DNA of 64,000 bases from Pseudomonas petrae (GCF_021728295.1 NZ_JAKJXE010000012.1:1-64000), one strand, 5' to 3'; shown: positions 8,040 to 17,015, counted from the first letter of the stretch. The notes: generated by a model from the letters alone, not told the origin. A program made the numbers and translations.

Positions 8040-10361
8040 TTAATTCAACCAGCCTTTAACCCAGTCCATTACCGAATCGGCAGGCGCTGCAGGCCCACCG
8101 CAGGTCGGGCCGGGTTGCGGCTCACTGCCGCGAATATACGGCATCTGCACGGCGTTCGGGCAGCTGGCATCGGTGCCTTCGCCAGTACTGGCATTGACCC
8201 AGGCCTGGACGACGTTGTCGGGCATCGCCATGTCCAGTGGCAGCGGATCGGCCTTCTTCATGAAGCTGGTCCAGATCTGCAATGCGCCGGTAGCCCCAGT
8301 GAACGGCGTCTTGCCGTTGTCGTCGCGGCCCATCCAGACGATCGCCAGCAAGTCCTGACTGAAGCCGGCAAACCAGCTGTCGCGCGAGTCATTGGTGGTG
8401 CCCGACTTGCCCGCCAGATTCAGCGTGCTCGGCAGCACGTTGTATACCGATTTACCCGTACCTTCGCGCATCACCCGCTGCATGGCGTTCTGCAGGAGAT
8501 AGATCGAACCCGGGTCGAAGCGTTGCTGAATCTGGAACGGGTAGCGCTTGAGCGGCTCCCCTTCAGCGGTCAGTACGCTGCGAATCCCGCGCAATGGCGT
8601 ATTGAAGCCGCCGCTGGCTATGGTCTGGTACATCGTCGCCACTTCGATCGGCGTCAGCGCACCAGCCCCCAGGAGCATCGACGGGAAGGCGGGCCACTCG
8701 CGGGTGACGCCCAGCTTGGTCAGGGTTTTGAAGACATTCGGTATGCCCAGATCCAGACCCAGCTTCGCGCTGGACAGGTTGTAGGAATGCGCCAGGCCCT
8801 GATACAGGAAAATATTGCCGTGGGCTTTGTGATCGTAGTTCTGCGGCTTCCAGATCTGGCCGTCGGCGCCTTTCACCTGGAAGGGTTCATCGGGTACCCA
8901 ACTGGTCAGAGTGTATTGCTGCGGGCGTTCGAGGGCGGTGAGGTAGATGGCCGGCTTGACCAAGGACCCAATCGGCCGAACGGCATCCAGCGCCCGGTTG
9001 AAACCCGCGAAGCCTGCTTGTCGACTGCCTATCAGGGCCTGGACTTCGCCGGTTTCCGGATTGGTCACGACCATCGCCGTTTCCATCTCGTCCGCGCCTT
9101 TGCGGCCAGAAATTTTGGCGAAGCTTTCGCGCACGGCAGCCTCGGATTTCATCTGCAGAATCGGATCGAAACTGGTGAAGATCCGCAGGCCCTCTTCGGT
9201 CAAGTCTTCGTCGCGGTAGTCCTGACGCAGTTGGCGTTTGACCAGATCAAGGAAGTCCGGGAACGAGCTGTCGGCCAGCGACCCGACTTTGCTCACGCCC
9301 AGCGGCATTTTCTTCGCCGCCGCAACCACTTCCGGCGTCGCGACACCCTGTTGTTCGAGCAGATCGAGGACCAGATTGCGCCTTTCCAGCGCACGCTCCG
9401 GGTTGCGGCGCGGATTGTAATAGGAAGGCCCCTTGACCAGCCCGACCAGCAAGGCGACTTGGTGCAGCTTCAATTCCGAGAGCGGCTGGCTGAAGAAATA
9501 CTGACTCGCCAGACCAAAACCGTGCACCGCACGCTGCCCGTCCTGCCCTACAAACACTTCGTTGAGGTAGGCCTCGAGAATCTCCTGCTTGCTGTAATGG
9601 ATCTCCAGCAGAACAGCCATCATCGCTTCGGTCAGCTTGCGGGTGATGCTGCGCTCGTTGGTCAGGTAGAAGTTCTTGACCAGTTGCTGAGTCAACGTCG
9701 AGCCGCCCTGGCGCATCTGGCCGGCGGATGCGTTGATCCAGAAAGCGCGCACGATCCCCTTCGGTGATACACCGAAGTGATGGTAGAAATCCCGATCTTC
9801 GACGGTGACGAGGGTGTCGAGCAAATAAGGCGGCGCCTGATCGAGCTTGATCAGAATCCGGTCTTCGAGATTCTTCGGGTACAAGCCGCCGATCATCAGA
9901 GGCTCAAGCCGCGCGACCGCGAGCTTGGCGCCATTGGCGGCGGTCAGTTCCGCAACGTAATCGCCGGAGAAGCGCACATGAATCTGCTGTGCCGGATCAG
10001 CGCCCTCATAGAACTGGAAGCCGCGGGTGTTGAGATCGACATTGTTGCCGTTGACCGCAGCAGCGCCCGGCCCGTTGGCCACGCCTTCGCGGCGATAGCC
10101 CAGCGCATCGAGCTCCAGAAGGAAGTCATCACGTGAAAGCTTCTGGCCGACGAACAGCTCCAGTGGCCGTGCATAGACCTTGGCCGGAATCGTCCAGCGC
10201 TTGCCGGAGAATTTTTCCTGGACGATGGAATCCAGGTAAACGGCGAAGCAGCCAAGGATCACCAGCCCGACAAGACTGAGTTTCAGGGCCCAGCCCAACA
10301 GGCTGCGCAGGCGGCTGTTGGTGGGTTTGGGGGATTTTTTCGGGGTGCGGGATCGGGTCAT
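8040..10361 (-). CDS. mrcB: Penicillin-binding protein 1B, bifunctional transglycosylase/transpeptidase
   Basis: This 773-residue class A PBP polymerises and cross-links peptidoglycan. There is a basic cytoplasmic tail (residues 1-20), one membrane helix (about 22-45), a UvrB-like UB2H region, a glycosyltransferase domain with the catalytic glutamate in VEDRDFYHHFGV and the GGSTLTQQLVKN motif, and a transpeptidase domain with the active serine in GSLVKP and the KSGT box. It heads mrcB-lpoP-yqcC, so enzyme and activator are co-transcribed. A 133-base divergent spacer separates it from the next gene. Confidence 0.96.
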   Translation of the reverse strand: MTRSRTPKKSPKPTNSRLRSLLGWALKLSLVGLVILGCFAVYLDSIVQEKFSGKRWTIPAKVYARPLELFVGQKLSRDDFLLELDALGYRREGVANGPGAAAVNGNNVDLNTRGFQFYEGADPAQQIHVRFSGDYVAELTAANGAKLAVARLEPLMIGGLYPKNLEDRILIKLDQAPPYLLDTLVTVEDRDFYHHFGVSPKGIVRAFWINASAGQMRQGGSTLTQQLVKNFYLTNERSITRKLTEAMMAVLLEIHYSKQEILEAYLNEVFVGQDGQRAVHGFGLASQYFFSQPLSELKLHQVALLVGLVKGPSYYNPRRNPERALERRNLVLDLLEQQGVATPEVVAAAKKMPLGVSKVGSLADSSFPDFLDLVKRQLRQDYRDEDLTEEGLRIFTSFDPILQMKSEAAVRESFAKISGRKGADEMETAMVVTNPETGEVQALIGSRQAGFAGFNRALDAVRPIGSLVKPAIYLTALERPQQYTLTSWVPDEPFQVKGADGQIWKPQNYDHKAHGNIFLYQGLAHSYNLSSAKLGLDLGIPNVFKTLTKLGVTREWPAFPSMLLGAGALTPIEVATMYQTIASGGFNTPLRGIRSVLTAEGEPLKRYPFQIQQRFDPGSIYLLQNAMQRVMREGTGKSVYNVLPSTLNLAGKSGTTNDSRDSWFAGFSQDLLAIVWMGRDDNGKTPFTGATGALQIWTSFMKKADPLPLDMAMPDNVVQAWVNASTGEGTDASCPNAVQMPYIRGSEPQPGPTCGGPAAPADSVMDWVKGWLN

Positions 10362-10494
10362 GGCGGCGGATTATACGCACTTTCAAAGCCCCCGACAGAC
10401 CACCCTTTAAGCGGTTTGCAGCAATGTCTCCAGCGGCCATAATGGCCGCCTTTCGCTACTTCTCTATCGACTTATCACCTTTCAAGGATCGTCC

Positions 10495-12030
10495 GTGAGC
10501 CAGACATTGATCGCCGCGCTGCAAAACCCCGCCCTGTTTCCTCACCCGGTCGAACAGTTTCAGGTCATCGAGACGCATATTTCCTGGGTGCTGCTCACCG
10601 GCCCGTACGTCTACAAGATGAAGAAGCCGGTCAATTTCGGTTTTCTGGACTTCACCAGCCTGCCGGCGCGCCAGCATTTCTGTGAGCAAGAGCTGATGCT
10701 GAACCAGCGCCTGACGGACGATCTGTACCTGGAAGTGTTGCCGGTCACCGGCAGCATCGAGGCTCCGCAGCTGAATGGTGAAGGCGAAGCGATCGAGTAC
10801 GTGCTGAAAATGCGCCAGTTCCCGCAGGACGGATTGCTCAGCACTTTGCAAGCCAAAGGCGAACTGACCACCGCGCACATCGATGACATGGCCCGGCAGA
10901 TCGCCGAGTTTCATCTCAAGTCGCCTAAAGTGCCGATGGAAAACCCACTCGGCAGCGCCGACAGCGTTATGGCGCCGGTCACGCAGAATTTTGAGCAGAT
11001 TCTGCCCTTCCTCAGCGAAAAGTCTGACCTCATTCAGCTGGAAGCGCTGGAAGCCTGGGCCAACACCAGTTTCGAGCGCCTCAAGCCTCTGATGAACCAG
11101 CGCAAGATGGACGGCTTTGTTCGCGAATGCCATGGCGACATCCACTTGGGCAACGCCACGCTGATCGATGGCAAGGTCGTGATTTTCGACTGCATCGAAT
11201 TCAACGAGCCCTTCCGCATGACAGACGTCTATGCGGACATCGGCTTCCTGGCCATGGACCTTGAGGATCGCGGCCTGAAAAGCCTTTCCCGCCGGTTCGT
11301 CAGTCAGTACCTGGAGCTGACCGGCGACTACGCAGGCCTGCAACTGCTCAATTTCTACAAAGCCTACCGCGCACTGGTCCGTGCCAAAGTGGCGCTGTTC
11401 AGCCTGAATGCCGACGCCGACCAGGTGCAGCGCGCCGCGACACTGCGCCAGTATCGCAACTACGCCAATCTGGCCGAGAGCTACAGCGCGATCCCTTCCA
11501 ACTTTCTGGCCATCACTCACGGCGTTTCAGCGGTCGGCAAAAGTCAGGTTGCGATGCGGCTGGTGGAAGCGCTGGGGGCGATCCGTCTGCGTTCAGATGT
11601 CGAGCGCAAGCGTGTATTTGCCAACCATGAAGATCTGTATTCCGCCGACTTCAGCGCTGCTACTTATCAGCGCCTGAACGAGCTGGCGGGTGTCGTGCTC
11701 CGCGCAGGCTTGCCGGTGGTCATCGATGCAACCTATTTGAAGCTGCCACAGCGTCAGGCGACTGCGCAGATTGCCGAGGCGATGGGGGTGCCGTTTCTGA
11801 TCGTTGACTGCGCCGCGCCAAAGGCGGTTATCGAGGGTTGGCTGGCCCAGCGTCAGACGCAAAATCAGGACCCTTCCGACGCAACCATGGAAGTCATTGA
11901 AGCGCAGCTGGCCAGTCGCGAGGCGCTGACCGCTGATGAAATATTGCGCAGCCGGCACGTCGAGACCAACGTCAGCGGCGATCTGGACAAGCTGGTTGCC
12001 GACATTCGTCAGCATCTGCCGGGGCTCTGA
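10495..12030 (+). CDS. Fusion of aminoglycoside-phosphotransferase-like and P-loop kinase domains
   Basis: The 511-residue protein begins with a GTG codon. Its N-terminal half (about 1-320) is aminoglycoside phosphotransferase/kinase-like, with the catalytic loop ECHGDIHLGNA and the metal-binding IFDCIEFN. The C-terminal half (about 335-510) is an AAA/zeta-toxin-like P-loop domain with Walker A GVSAVGKSQ. Proteins of this layout are common next to mrcB in pseudomonads, but the substrate is unknown. It is unlikely to be an antibiotic resistance enzyme. Confidence 0.85.
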   Translation: MSQTLIAALQNPALFPHPVEQFQVIETHISWVLLTGPYVYKMKKPVNFGFLDFTSLPARQHFCEQELMLNQRLTDDLYLEVLPVTGSIEAPQLNGEGEAIEYVLKMRQFPQDGLLSTLQAKGELTTAHIDDMARQIAEFHLKSPKVPMENPLGSADSVMAPVTQNFEQILPFLSEKSDLIQLEALEAWANTSFERLKPLMNQRKMDGFVRECHGDIHLGNATLIDGKVVIFDCIEFNEPFRMTDVYADIGFLAMDLEDRGLKSLSRRFVSQYLELTGDYAGLQLLNFYKAYRALVRAKVALFSLNADADQVQRAATLRQYRNYANLAESYSAIPSNFLAITHGVSAVGKSQVAMRLVEALGAIRLRSDVERKRVFANHEDLYSADFSAATYQRLNELAGVVLRAGLPVVIDATYLKLPQRQATAQIAEAMGVPFLIVDCAAPKAVIEGWLAQRQTQNQDPSDATMEVIEAQLASREALTADEILRSRHVETNVSGDLDKLVADIRQHLPGL

Positions 12031-12131
12031 TACCCCGTGTCACCAGTGGTCGAGTCGTGAAGGATATCGCTTCACGGCTCGATACTAGTGGCATTATAGT
12101 GGCGTCAGAATTCCAACAAAGGAGACGTCAA

Positions 12132-12476
12132 ATGAACCAGCCCAAGCACCTTGACTCGCCCCTGTTCGCGCTACTGCGAAAGGACGACGTCGCCGCCTTC
12201 AACCTTGAGCGGCCCAAGCAGGGCCCTGTTGATCTTTCGGGTGGGGATTTTCGTGGTCTCGACCTGCGTGAGCTCAATGCCGAAGAGGTCGATTTCAGCG
12301 ACGCCTACTTCAGATCCGCGGACCTGCGTGGCGTTGACTTCCGGACAACCAAGCTCGAGGGTGCAAGCATCGCCCACGCGCAGATATCCGGGGCGTACTT
12401 CCCGCCAGAGCTGAGTGCTGACGAAATCCTCATGTCGGTCAATTTCGGTACGCGCCTGCGTTATCGCACCCGCTAA
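12132..12476 (+). CDS. Pentapeptide-repeat protein
   Basis: A 114-residue soluble protein whose central part (about residues 34-95) is made of A(D/N)LXX-type pentapeptides, such as VDLSGGDFRGLDLREL and SADLRGVDFR, which fold as a right-handed beta-helix. The start ATG follows a GGAG ribosome binding site. About six to eight consecutive repeats are visible, fewer than in DNA-mimic quinolone-resistance proteins, so no such role is claimed. Function unknown. Confidence 0.8.
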   Translation: MNQPKHLDSPLFALLRKDDVAAFNLERPKQGPVDLSGGDFRGLDLRELNAEEVDFSDAYFRSADLRGVDFRTTKLEGASIAHAQISGAYFPPELSADEILMSVNFGTRLRYRTR

Positions 12477-12717
12477 CGTCATCGCAACCGCCAAACCTCG
12501 CTCCATACTCGCCCCGCATGCGCAGCCGTGCCGGGCACGCGCTCGCCTTCCCTCCTCATCCAACCCCTACCGTTCGGCGGCGTGCGCCGCATTCTAATGA
12601 CATTCCTGATCAGACTGATTCGAGGTCGTCTACGCTCAAGGGCAAGGCTCGCCTTTTCACTTTGTGTCGAGTCCACGGAGAAGTTATTTAATGGAATGAC
12701 AGGATGGGGCTGCAATC

Positions 12718-12996
12718 ATGGACGATGAGCTACTGGGCATGAAGAATTTAGGGAAAACCTCGGTTCAATGGCTTCACGCTGCCGGTATTCACACTATCGC
12801 TGACCTGCGCCGCCTTGGCGCAATCCAGGCCTACCGGGCCGTTCAGGTCAGGGGCTTCCGAGCATCCAAAGCGCTGCTGTATTCACTGGAAGGCGCGTTG
12901 TCGAATCGCCCTTGGAGCGAGCTGCCCCAAGAGCACAAAGACTATTTGGACATCGAATTGAAGAACGCCAGCCCCGGGGCAATCGGGGAACGATGA
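12718..12996 (+). CDS. TfoX/Sxy C-terminal-domain-like protein
   Basis: The 92-residue protein consists only of the helix-hairpin-helix-like TfoX C-terminal domain (MKNLGKTSVQWLHAAGIHTIADLRRLGAIQAY). The N-terminal TfoX domain is missing, as is usual for the short pseudomonad members. Competence regulation is known for Sxy/TfoX in other gammaproteobacteria, but nothing here shows that role. It lies immediately upstream of the PrrF-type sRNA. The 241 bases before it hold no gene I can support. Confidence 0.8.
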   Translation: MDDELLGMKNLGKTSVQWLHAAGIHTIADLRRLGAIQAYRAVQVRGFRASKALLYSLEGALSNRPWSELPQEHKDYLDIELKNASPGAIGER

Positions 12997-13028
12997 GCTC
13001 GCACAGCAAAATAGTCTGCAGAACCTTG

Positions 13029-13060
13029 TTGACTTACAAATGAGAATCACTATGATTATC
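13029..13060 (+). promoter_or_regulatory. Fur-controlled promoter of the PrrF-type sRNA
   Basis: A -35 TTGACT (13029-13034) and -10 TATGAT (13051-13056) are 16 bp apart. The 19-bp stretch at 13042-13060 (GAGAATCACTATGATTATC) agrees with the Fur consensus GATAATGATAATCATTATC at 14 of 19 positions and covers the -10. Iron-loaded Fur should therefore shut off the RNA. Confidence 0.9.
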
Positions 13061-13062
13061 AG

Positions 13063-13177
13063 ATCCGGTCGCGAGACTGGCCGATAACCTGAAAGGCTCC
13101 TTGGTTCGGACTCTCAGATTATCTCCTCATCAGGCTAATCACGGTTTTTGACCCGGCTCTTTGCCGGGTCTTTTTTT
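13063..13177 (+). ncRNA. prrF: PrrF iron-responsive small regulatory RNA
   Basis: About 115 nt lie between the Fur-regulated promoter and a Rho-independent terminator (GACCCGGC/GCCGGGTC stem followed by seven T, 13150-13177). The body contains the segment CTCCTCATCAGGCTAATCAC and then GGTTTTTGACCCGG, which I recognise as the PrrF core that base-pairs with mRNAs of iron-rich proteins (sodB, sdh and others in P. aeruginosa). PrrF1 and PrrF2 are tandem in P. aeruginosa; only one copy is here. The exact 5' end is inferred from the -10 box. Confidence 0.9.
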
Positions 13178-13186
13178 GCCTGCGAT

Positions 13187-13963
13187 TTAAGCGCCTACGC
13201 CCAAGTGGACCAATAGATCATCCAGCAGACTGGTCGCCCCGAGCCGCAGTCTCCCCTGCTCAAGCCAGCGTGGGCCGAATCGTGCCTTGACCAGATCCAT
13301 GTGAACCCGCGCTTCATCGAGCGTCCGCACATTTCCGGAAACGTTGATGCCCACGTGCGCGCCTGACTCAGCGATGGCCGCAATCAAAATCCGACTGGCC
13401 TGCGGGGTCGCGTTGAGGATCTGTTTCCCCGTGCTGGTTTTCAGAAAGTTGGCGCCCTCCTGAATCGCCGCACAACTTGCGCCGTGAATGACCTGCGGAT
13501 CACGCAGCACGCCGGTTTCCAGCGTAACGGTCAATGCTGCCCGACCGCACCTGGCTTTGCAGGCATTGATGATGTCCGCGCCAATCTGCCTGTCCCCGCC
13601 AAGCAAAGCGTGAAAGGGATAGACCAGATCGATTTCGTCGGCACCCGCGAGGATCGCCGCCTGGGTTTCCGACTCGACGGAGCTGACAGAAGGCGAACCG
13701 CTTGGAAAATTGACCGCGGCCACGACTTTGATCTCCCGCGCATGAAGGCTGTCGAGCGTGCGCCGCGCCAGTCCTGCGAATCTGGGCATTACGCAGACGG
13801 CGGCAACATACCCCACAGGTGTCAGGGCTCGATGACACAACGCAATAATCTTTTCCGGCGTGTCGTCGGTGTTCAACGAAGCCAATTCCATCAGGCCAAT
13901 AGCCAGTTGCGCCAGTGACTCGTCGACCTCATACACGTCAATTGCTTTATTTATGTCGTTCAT
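13187..13963 (-). CDS. deoC: DeoC-type deoxyribose-phosphate aldolase homologue with an altered active site
   Basis: The 258-residue TIM-barrel protein aligns with class I DeoC, which cleaves 2-deoxyribose 5-phosphate to acetaldehyde and glyceraldehyde 3-phosphate. The Schiff-base lysine is present (K175 in FLKTSTGK), as is the aspartate in EIDLVYPFHAL (D112). The second lysine, E. coli K201 in the motif GFKPAGGVRT, is replaced: the segment reads GINVSGNVRT with N207 at that place. The gene stands alone, not with deoA, deoB or deoD, and is convergent with the sRNA. Activity as a true DERA is therefore uncertain. Confidence 0.8.
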   Translation of the reverse strand: MNDINKAIDVYEVDESLAQLAIGLMELASLNTDDTPEKIIALCHRALTPVGYVAAVCVMPRFAGLARRTLDSLHAREIKVVAAVNFPSGSPSVSSVESETQAAILAGADEIDLVYPFHALLGGDRQIGADIINACKARCGRAALTVTLETGVLRDPQVIHGASCAAIQEGANFLKTSTGKQILNATPQASRILIAAIAESGAHVGINVSGNVRTLDEARVHMDLVKARFGPRWLEQGRLRLGATSLLDDLLVHLGVGA

Positions 13964-14154
13964 TACACACCCTCAATGCCTTTGCTTGAGGCGACGATAA
14001 TCGAGAACGGCTGTGCCTGAACGGCCACAAAGACGCAAAAGAGCTGGCCTACATGATTACAAGAATTGTCCGAAGGACGTTGCCCGCACGAGCATCGGAA
14101 ATGGGGCGGGTACACCGATAAAGGCAGCTGATGCCGGTCGATACGGAGCCCACT

Positions 14155-14922
14155 TCAGCGAGCGATCACCAGCGGATGCCCACGCTCGGGATGGGGCTGC
14201 ACCAGAACATCCAGACCGAACACCGACTTCAGCGCTTCAGGTGTCAGCACTTGCTGTGGTGTACCGGATAGATGTGCGCGCCCTTGATCCAGCAGCAACA
14301 GGCGATCGCAATAACGGGCGGCCAAGTTCAAGTCATGCAGGATTACCATCACCGCGCCGCCACGGTCGGCGAATGCGCGAACGGCCAACAGCGTGGTGTG
14401 CTGATGCAGCGGGTCGAGCGCCGAGGTTGGCTCGTCCAGCAACAAAATCTGACCGTCCTCGCCTGGCCACACCTGAGCCAGCACCCGCGCCAGATGAACC
14501 CGCTGACGCTCGCCTCCCGACAGCGTCAGATAGCTGCGGCCCAGCAGGTGCAGCGCATCGGCGGCCTTAAGGGCGTGCTGGGTGATTTCATCGTCACGTT
14601 GCTGACCGCTGTCATGAGGCAAGCGGCCCATCGCAACCACTTCCTCGACCTTGAACGCGAAACTCAATGTCGAACTCTGCGGCAGTACGGCCAGCCGCCG
14701 CGCACGCTCGGGGCCACACCATTGATTGAGGGGAATGTCGTCCAGCAACACCGGGCCGTGGGTCGGGGCAAGCTCGCCGCACAGGGCAGCCATCAGCGTA
14801 CTTTTCCCGGCACCGTTGGGGCCCAGCACGCCAAGCATCTGACCGGGCGCCAATGCCAAGTCGATGTTGACGACCACCTGTTTGCCATCACGCATGATGC
14901 CCAGGTCATTGGCGATCAACAT
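14155..14922 (-). CDS. hmuV: Heme ABC importer ATP-binding protein
   Basis: The 255-residue ATPase powers heme import across the inner membrane. Walker A is GPNGAGKST, the signature is LSGGERQR, Walker B is ILLLDEPTS, and the H-loop is ILHDLN. The large spacer around QVWPGEDGQ within the signature-to-Walker B segment is typical of HmuV rather than BtuD or FhuC. It overlaps the hmuU stop by one base, and the hmuT-hmuU-hmuV order marks one operon. Called phuV in P. aeruginosa. Confidence 0.93.
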   Translation of the reverse strand: MLIANDLGIMRDGKQVVVNIDLALAPGQMLGVLGPNGAGKSTLMAALCGELAPTHGPVLLDDIPLNQWCGPERARRLAVLPQSSTLSFAFKVEEVVAMGRLPHDSGQQRDDEITQHALKAADALHLLGRSYLTLSGGERQRVHLARVLAQVWPGEDGQILLLDEPTSALDPLHQHTTLLAVRAFADRGGAVMVILHDLNLAARYCDRLLLLDQGRAHLSGTPQQVLTPEALKSVFGLDVLVQPHPERGHPLVIAR

Positions 14923-15959
14923 CAGCTACGCCCTCGAACCAGCAGGAAAAGGAAAAACGGCGCACCAATGAACACGGTGACAATCCCGATCGGCAGCTCC
15001 GCCGGCGCCATCACCAGTCGGGCGAAGATATCTGCCAAGAGCAGTAGCGTAGCGCCTGCCAGCGCCGATGCGGGAAGAACAACGCGGTGGTCCGGCCCGG
15101 TCAGCAGTCGCACCAGGTGCGGCACGATCAGCCCAATGAAGCCGATTAGCCCCGCCGCCGCAACGGCGGCCCCCACACCAAGGGCGATGCACAGAATCAG
15201 CTCGCGCTTGAGGCGTTCGACCTCAATGCCCAGATGGCGCGCCTCCGATTCTCCAAGCAGCAGCGCATTGAGCGCCGTGGCTCGGCGCGGCAACCATATG
15301 ATCACCGCTGCGCAAACCAGCAAAAGAGGCCAGAGCCGGGCATAACTGGCACCGTTGAGTGTGCCCAGGTTCCAGAACGTCAGCGTCCGCAGGCTCGCGT
15401 CATTGGCCAGATACGTGAACAGCCCGATGATCGAGCCGGCCAGCGCAGTCATCGCCACACCCGCCAGCAGCATGGTGCTGACGCTGGTTCGGCCATCGCG
15501 GCGCCCGAGCCGATAAACGATCGCCGTGACCCCAAGCCCACCGGCAAAAGCGCAGATTGAAAGCAGATACGGCTGGAAAGGCTCAGGTAAACCGCCCAGC
15601 GATGCTCCGGCGACAATGGCCACGGCTGCCCCCAACGCCGCGCCACTGGAAACCCCGACCAGACCGGGATCAGCGAGGGGGTTGCGAAACAAACCCTGCA
15701 TCGCCACGCCGGACAACGCCAGCACTGCACCTACAGCCAGTCCAAGCAACGTACGGGGCAGGCGGATCTGGCCCACGATCAGTTCCGCCTGCTGCAAGTC
15801 GTCCTCCGCCACGGGCACGCCCACCAGATGAAGAACCGCGCGCAAGGTGTCCATCATCGGCAGACTGACAGGCCCGAGCGCGAGGGACAGCCATATCGCC
15901 AGCAACCAGGCTAAGCCCAGCGCGATGAACAGCGTTTTCGGGGCGAGATCAGGCTTCAT
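14922..15959 (-). CDS. hmuU: Heme ABC importer permease
   Basis: The 345-residue FecCD-family permease has about ten membrane helices. Family marks include the region RLPRTLLGLAVGAVLALSGV and the ATPase-coupling loop around GLIGFIGLIVPHLVRLLTGPDHR. It works as a dimer with HmuV and receives heme from HmuT. The start overlaps the hmuT stop by four bases (ATGA), so expression is coupled. Confidence 0.94.
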   Translation of the reverse strand: MKPDLAPKTLFIALGLAWLLAIWLSLALGPVSLPMMDTLRAVLHLVGVPVAEDDLQQAELIVGQIRLPRTLLGLAVGAVLALSGVAMQGLFRNPLADPGLVGVSSGAALGAAVAIVAGASLGGLPEPFQPYLLSICAFAGGLGVTAIVYRLGRRDGRTSVSTMLLAGVAMTALAGSIIGLFTYLANDASLRTLTFWNLGTLNGASYARLWPLLLVCAAVIIWLPRRATALNALLLGESEARHLGIEVERLKRELILCIALGVGAAVAAAGLIGFIGLIVPHLVRLLTGPDHRVVLPASALAGATLLLLADIFARLVMAPAELPIGIVTVFIGAPFFLFLLVRGRS

Positions 15960-16846
15960 TGAGCGTTCGAGACCCTGGCGCTGAGGGGTGCGGCGTCAGG
16001 ATAGAACGCGTCTGCCAGTGACCTGACTGCGTCCGGCAATCGAGGCCCAAGACCGCCCACCAGTAACGTCGGATCAATCTCGACCACGCGGTTATCCCGG
16101 ACGGCCCTGGTTGCCCCGAGCAGCGGGTTCTCACGCAGCAATGCGTCGCGGGCCTGAACGCCGTTTTGAGCCCGATCGCTGACAACCAGCACTTCAGGAT
16201 TCAGCCCGCTCATTGCCTCGATGGAAAACACTTTGTATCCGTCATGGGTGGCCAGGTTGAGGCCGCCCGCCTGGGTGATCAACCAGTCGCCGACAGTACC
16301 CGCGCCAGCCACCATCGGCGCGCTGCCCGCATGGCTGACCAGCAACAGAACACCCGGCGCGGCACGCTTCAGTTGTGTCACTCGCTGATGCTCCGTCGCG
16401 AGCCGCTGCATGTATTGGTCGCTCAACTGACGCGCCTCGCCGTCCTTGCCCAATAACGCGCCGAGCCTTTCAAGATTGGCCCGCAGCGCAGGCAGCTCCG
16501 CACTGGCAGACATCACCTCGACCTGCACGCCCGCTGTTCGCAGTTGCTGGATGACCGGCGGCGGGCCCATTTCTTCGGTGCCGATCAGAATCTTCGGACG
16601 CAATGTGAGAATGCCCTCCGCCGACAATTGCCGTTGGTAACCGATGCCCGGCAGCAATTTGACCGACGGCGGGTGCTGGCTCGTGCTGTCCACGCCTACC
16701 AGACGGGAATGTCCGCCCAGAGCGACGATCCATTCCGTCAAGGCGCCGCCGGCACTGACCCAGCGTTGCGGCTCGGGTGAAGCGGCCGCTAGATGGGTGA
16801 TAAACAGCCCTGCCACGATCGCGATCAGTTGGGAAGTGAAGCGCAT
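15956..16846 (-). CDS. hmuT: Heme-binding periplasmic protein of the heme ABC importer
   Basis: The 296-residue substrate-binding protein has a signal peptide (about residues 1-22, cleaved near LAAAS) and a class III (helical backbone) periplasmic-binding fold. GTEEMGPPPVIQQL and the preceding PGIGYQRQLSAEGI are characteristic of HmuT. It is the first gene of hmuTUV and is transcribed from a Fur-covered promoter about 120 bases upstream. No TonB-dependent heme receptor (phuR/hmuR) or phuS is adjacent here. Confidence 0.92.
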   Translation of the reverse strand: MRFTSQLIAIVAGLFITHLAAASPEPQRWVSAGGALTEWIVALGGHSRLVGVDSTSQHPPSVKLLPGIGYQRQLSAEGILTLRPKILIGTEEMGPPPVIQQLRTAGVQVEVMSASAELPALRANLERLGALLGKDGEARQLSDQYMQRLATEHQRVTQLKRAAPGVLLLVSHAGSAPMVAGAGTVGDWLITQAGGLNLATHDGYKVFSIEAMSGLNPEVLVVSDRAQNGVQARDALLRENPLLGATRAVRDNRVVEIDPTLLVGGLGPRLPDAVRSLADAFYPDAAPLSARVSNAQ

Positions 16847-16970
16847 AAAGGGTGCGTCCTCTATAAATGAAAGCGCAGTCGATCATCTCAAGGCGCGACC
16901 GGATGGATTTCGTTCATCGACTGACGGGTTTGACTGCTGGCAGAATGCGCAGCCTGCTACGGTCAGGCAT

Positions 16971-16998
16971 TTGATAATTATTTGCATTTGAGCGTCAA
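16971..16998 (-). promoter_or_regulatory. Fur box overlapping the hmuTUV promoter
   Basis: On the minus strand TTGACG (16993-16998) and TATCAA (16971-16976) form a 16-bp-spaced sigma-70 promoter. The 15-bp plus-strand segment 16972-16986 (TGATAATTATTTGCA) matches the 7-1-7 Fur motif TGATAATNATTATCA at all but two specified positions. It lies between hmuT and the Rieske gene, so it could control both directions. Confidence 0.85.
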
Positions 16999-17015
16999 GC
17001 GCCAAGGAGACCACG

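Noticed and set aside
10495..12030. Reading the phosphotransferase/P-loop fusion as an antibiotic resistance gene
   Set aside because: It is a chromosomal core gene next to mrcB with a fused P-loop domain; only the general kinase fold is shared with aminoglycoside phosphotransferases.
12479..12717. Possible small genes on either strand between the pentapeptide and TfoX-like genes
   Set aside because: The frames are Arg/Pro-rich, overlap one another and lack ribosome binding sites; nothing supports translation.
14013..14570. Plus-strand 185-codon frame between deoC and hmuV
   Set aside because: Most of it is antisense to hmuV, and its product is low-complexity Pro/Ala/Arg sequence.
14155..16846. 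hmuTUV as a vitamin B12 or ferrichrome importer
   Set aside because: The GTEEMGPPP segment of the binding protein, the HmuV-type insert, and the Fur box favour heme; no cobalamin riboswitch is visible.
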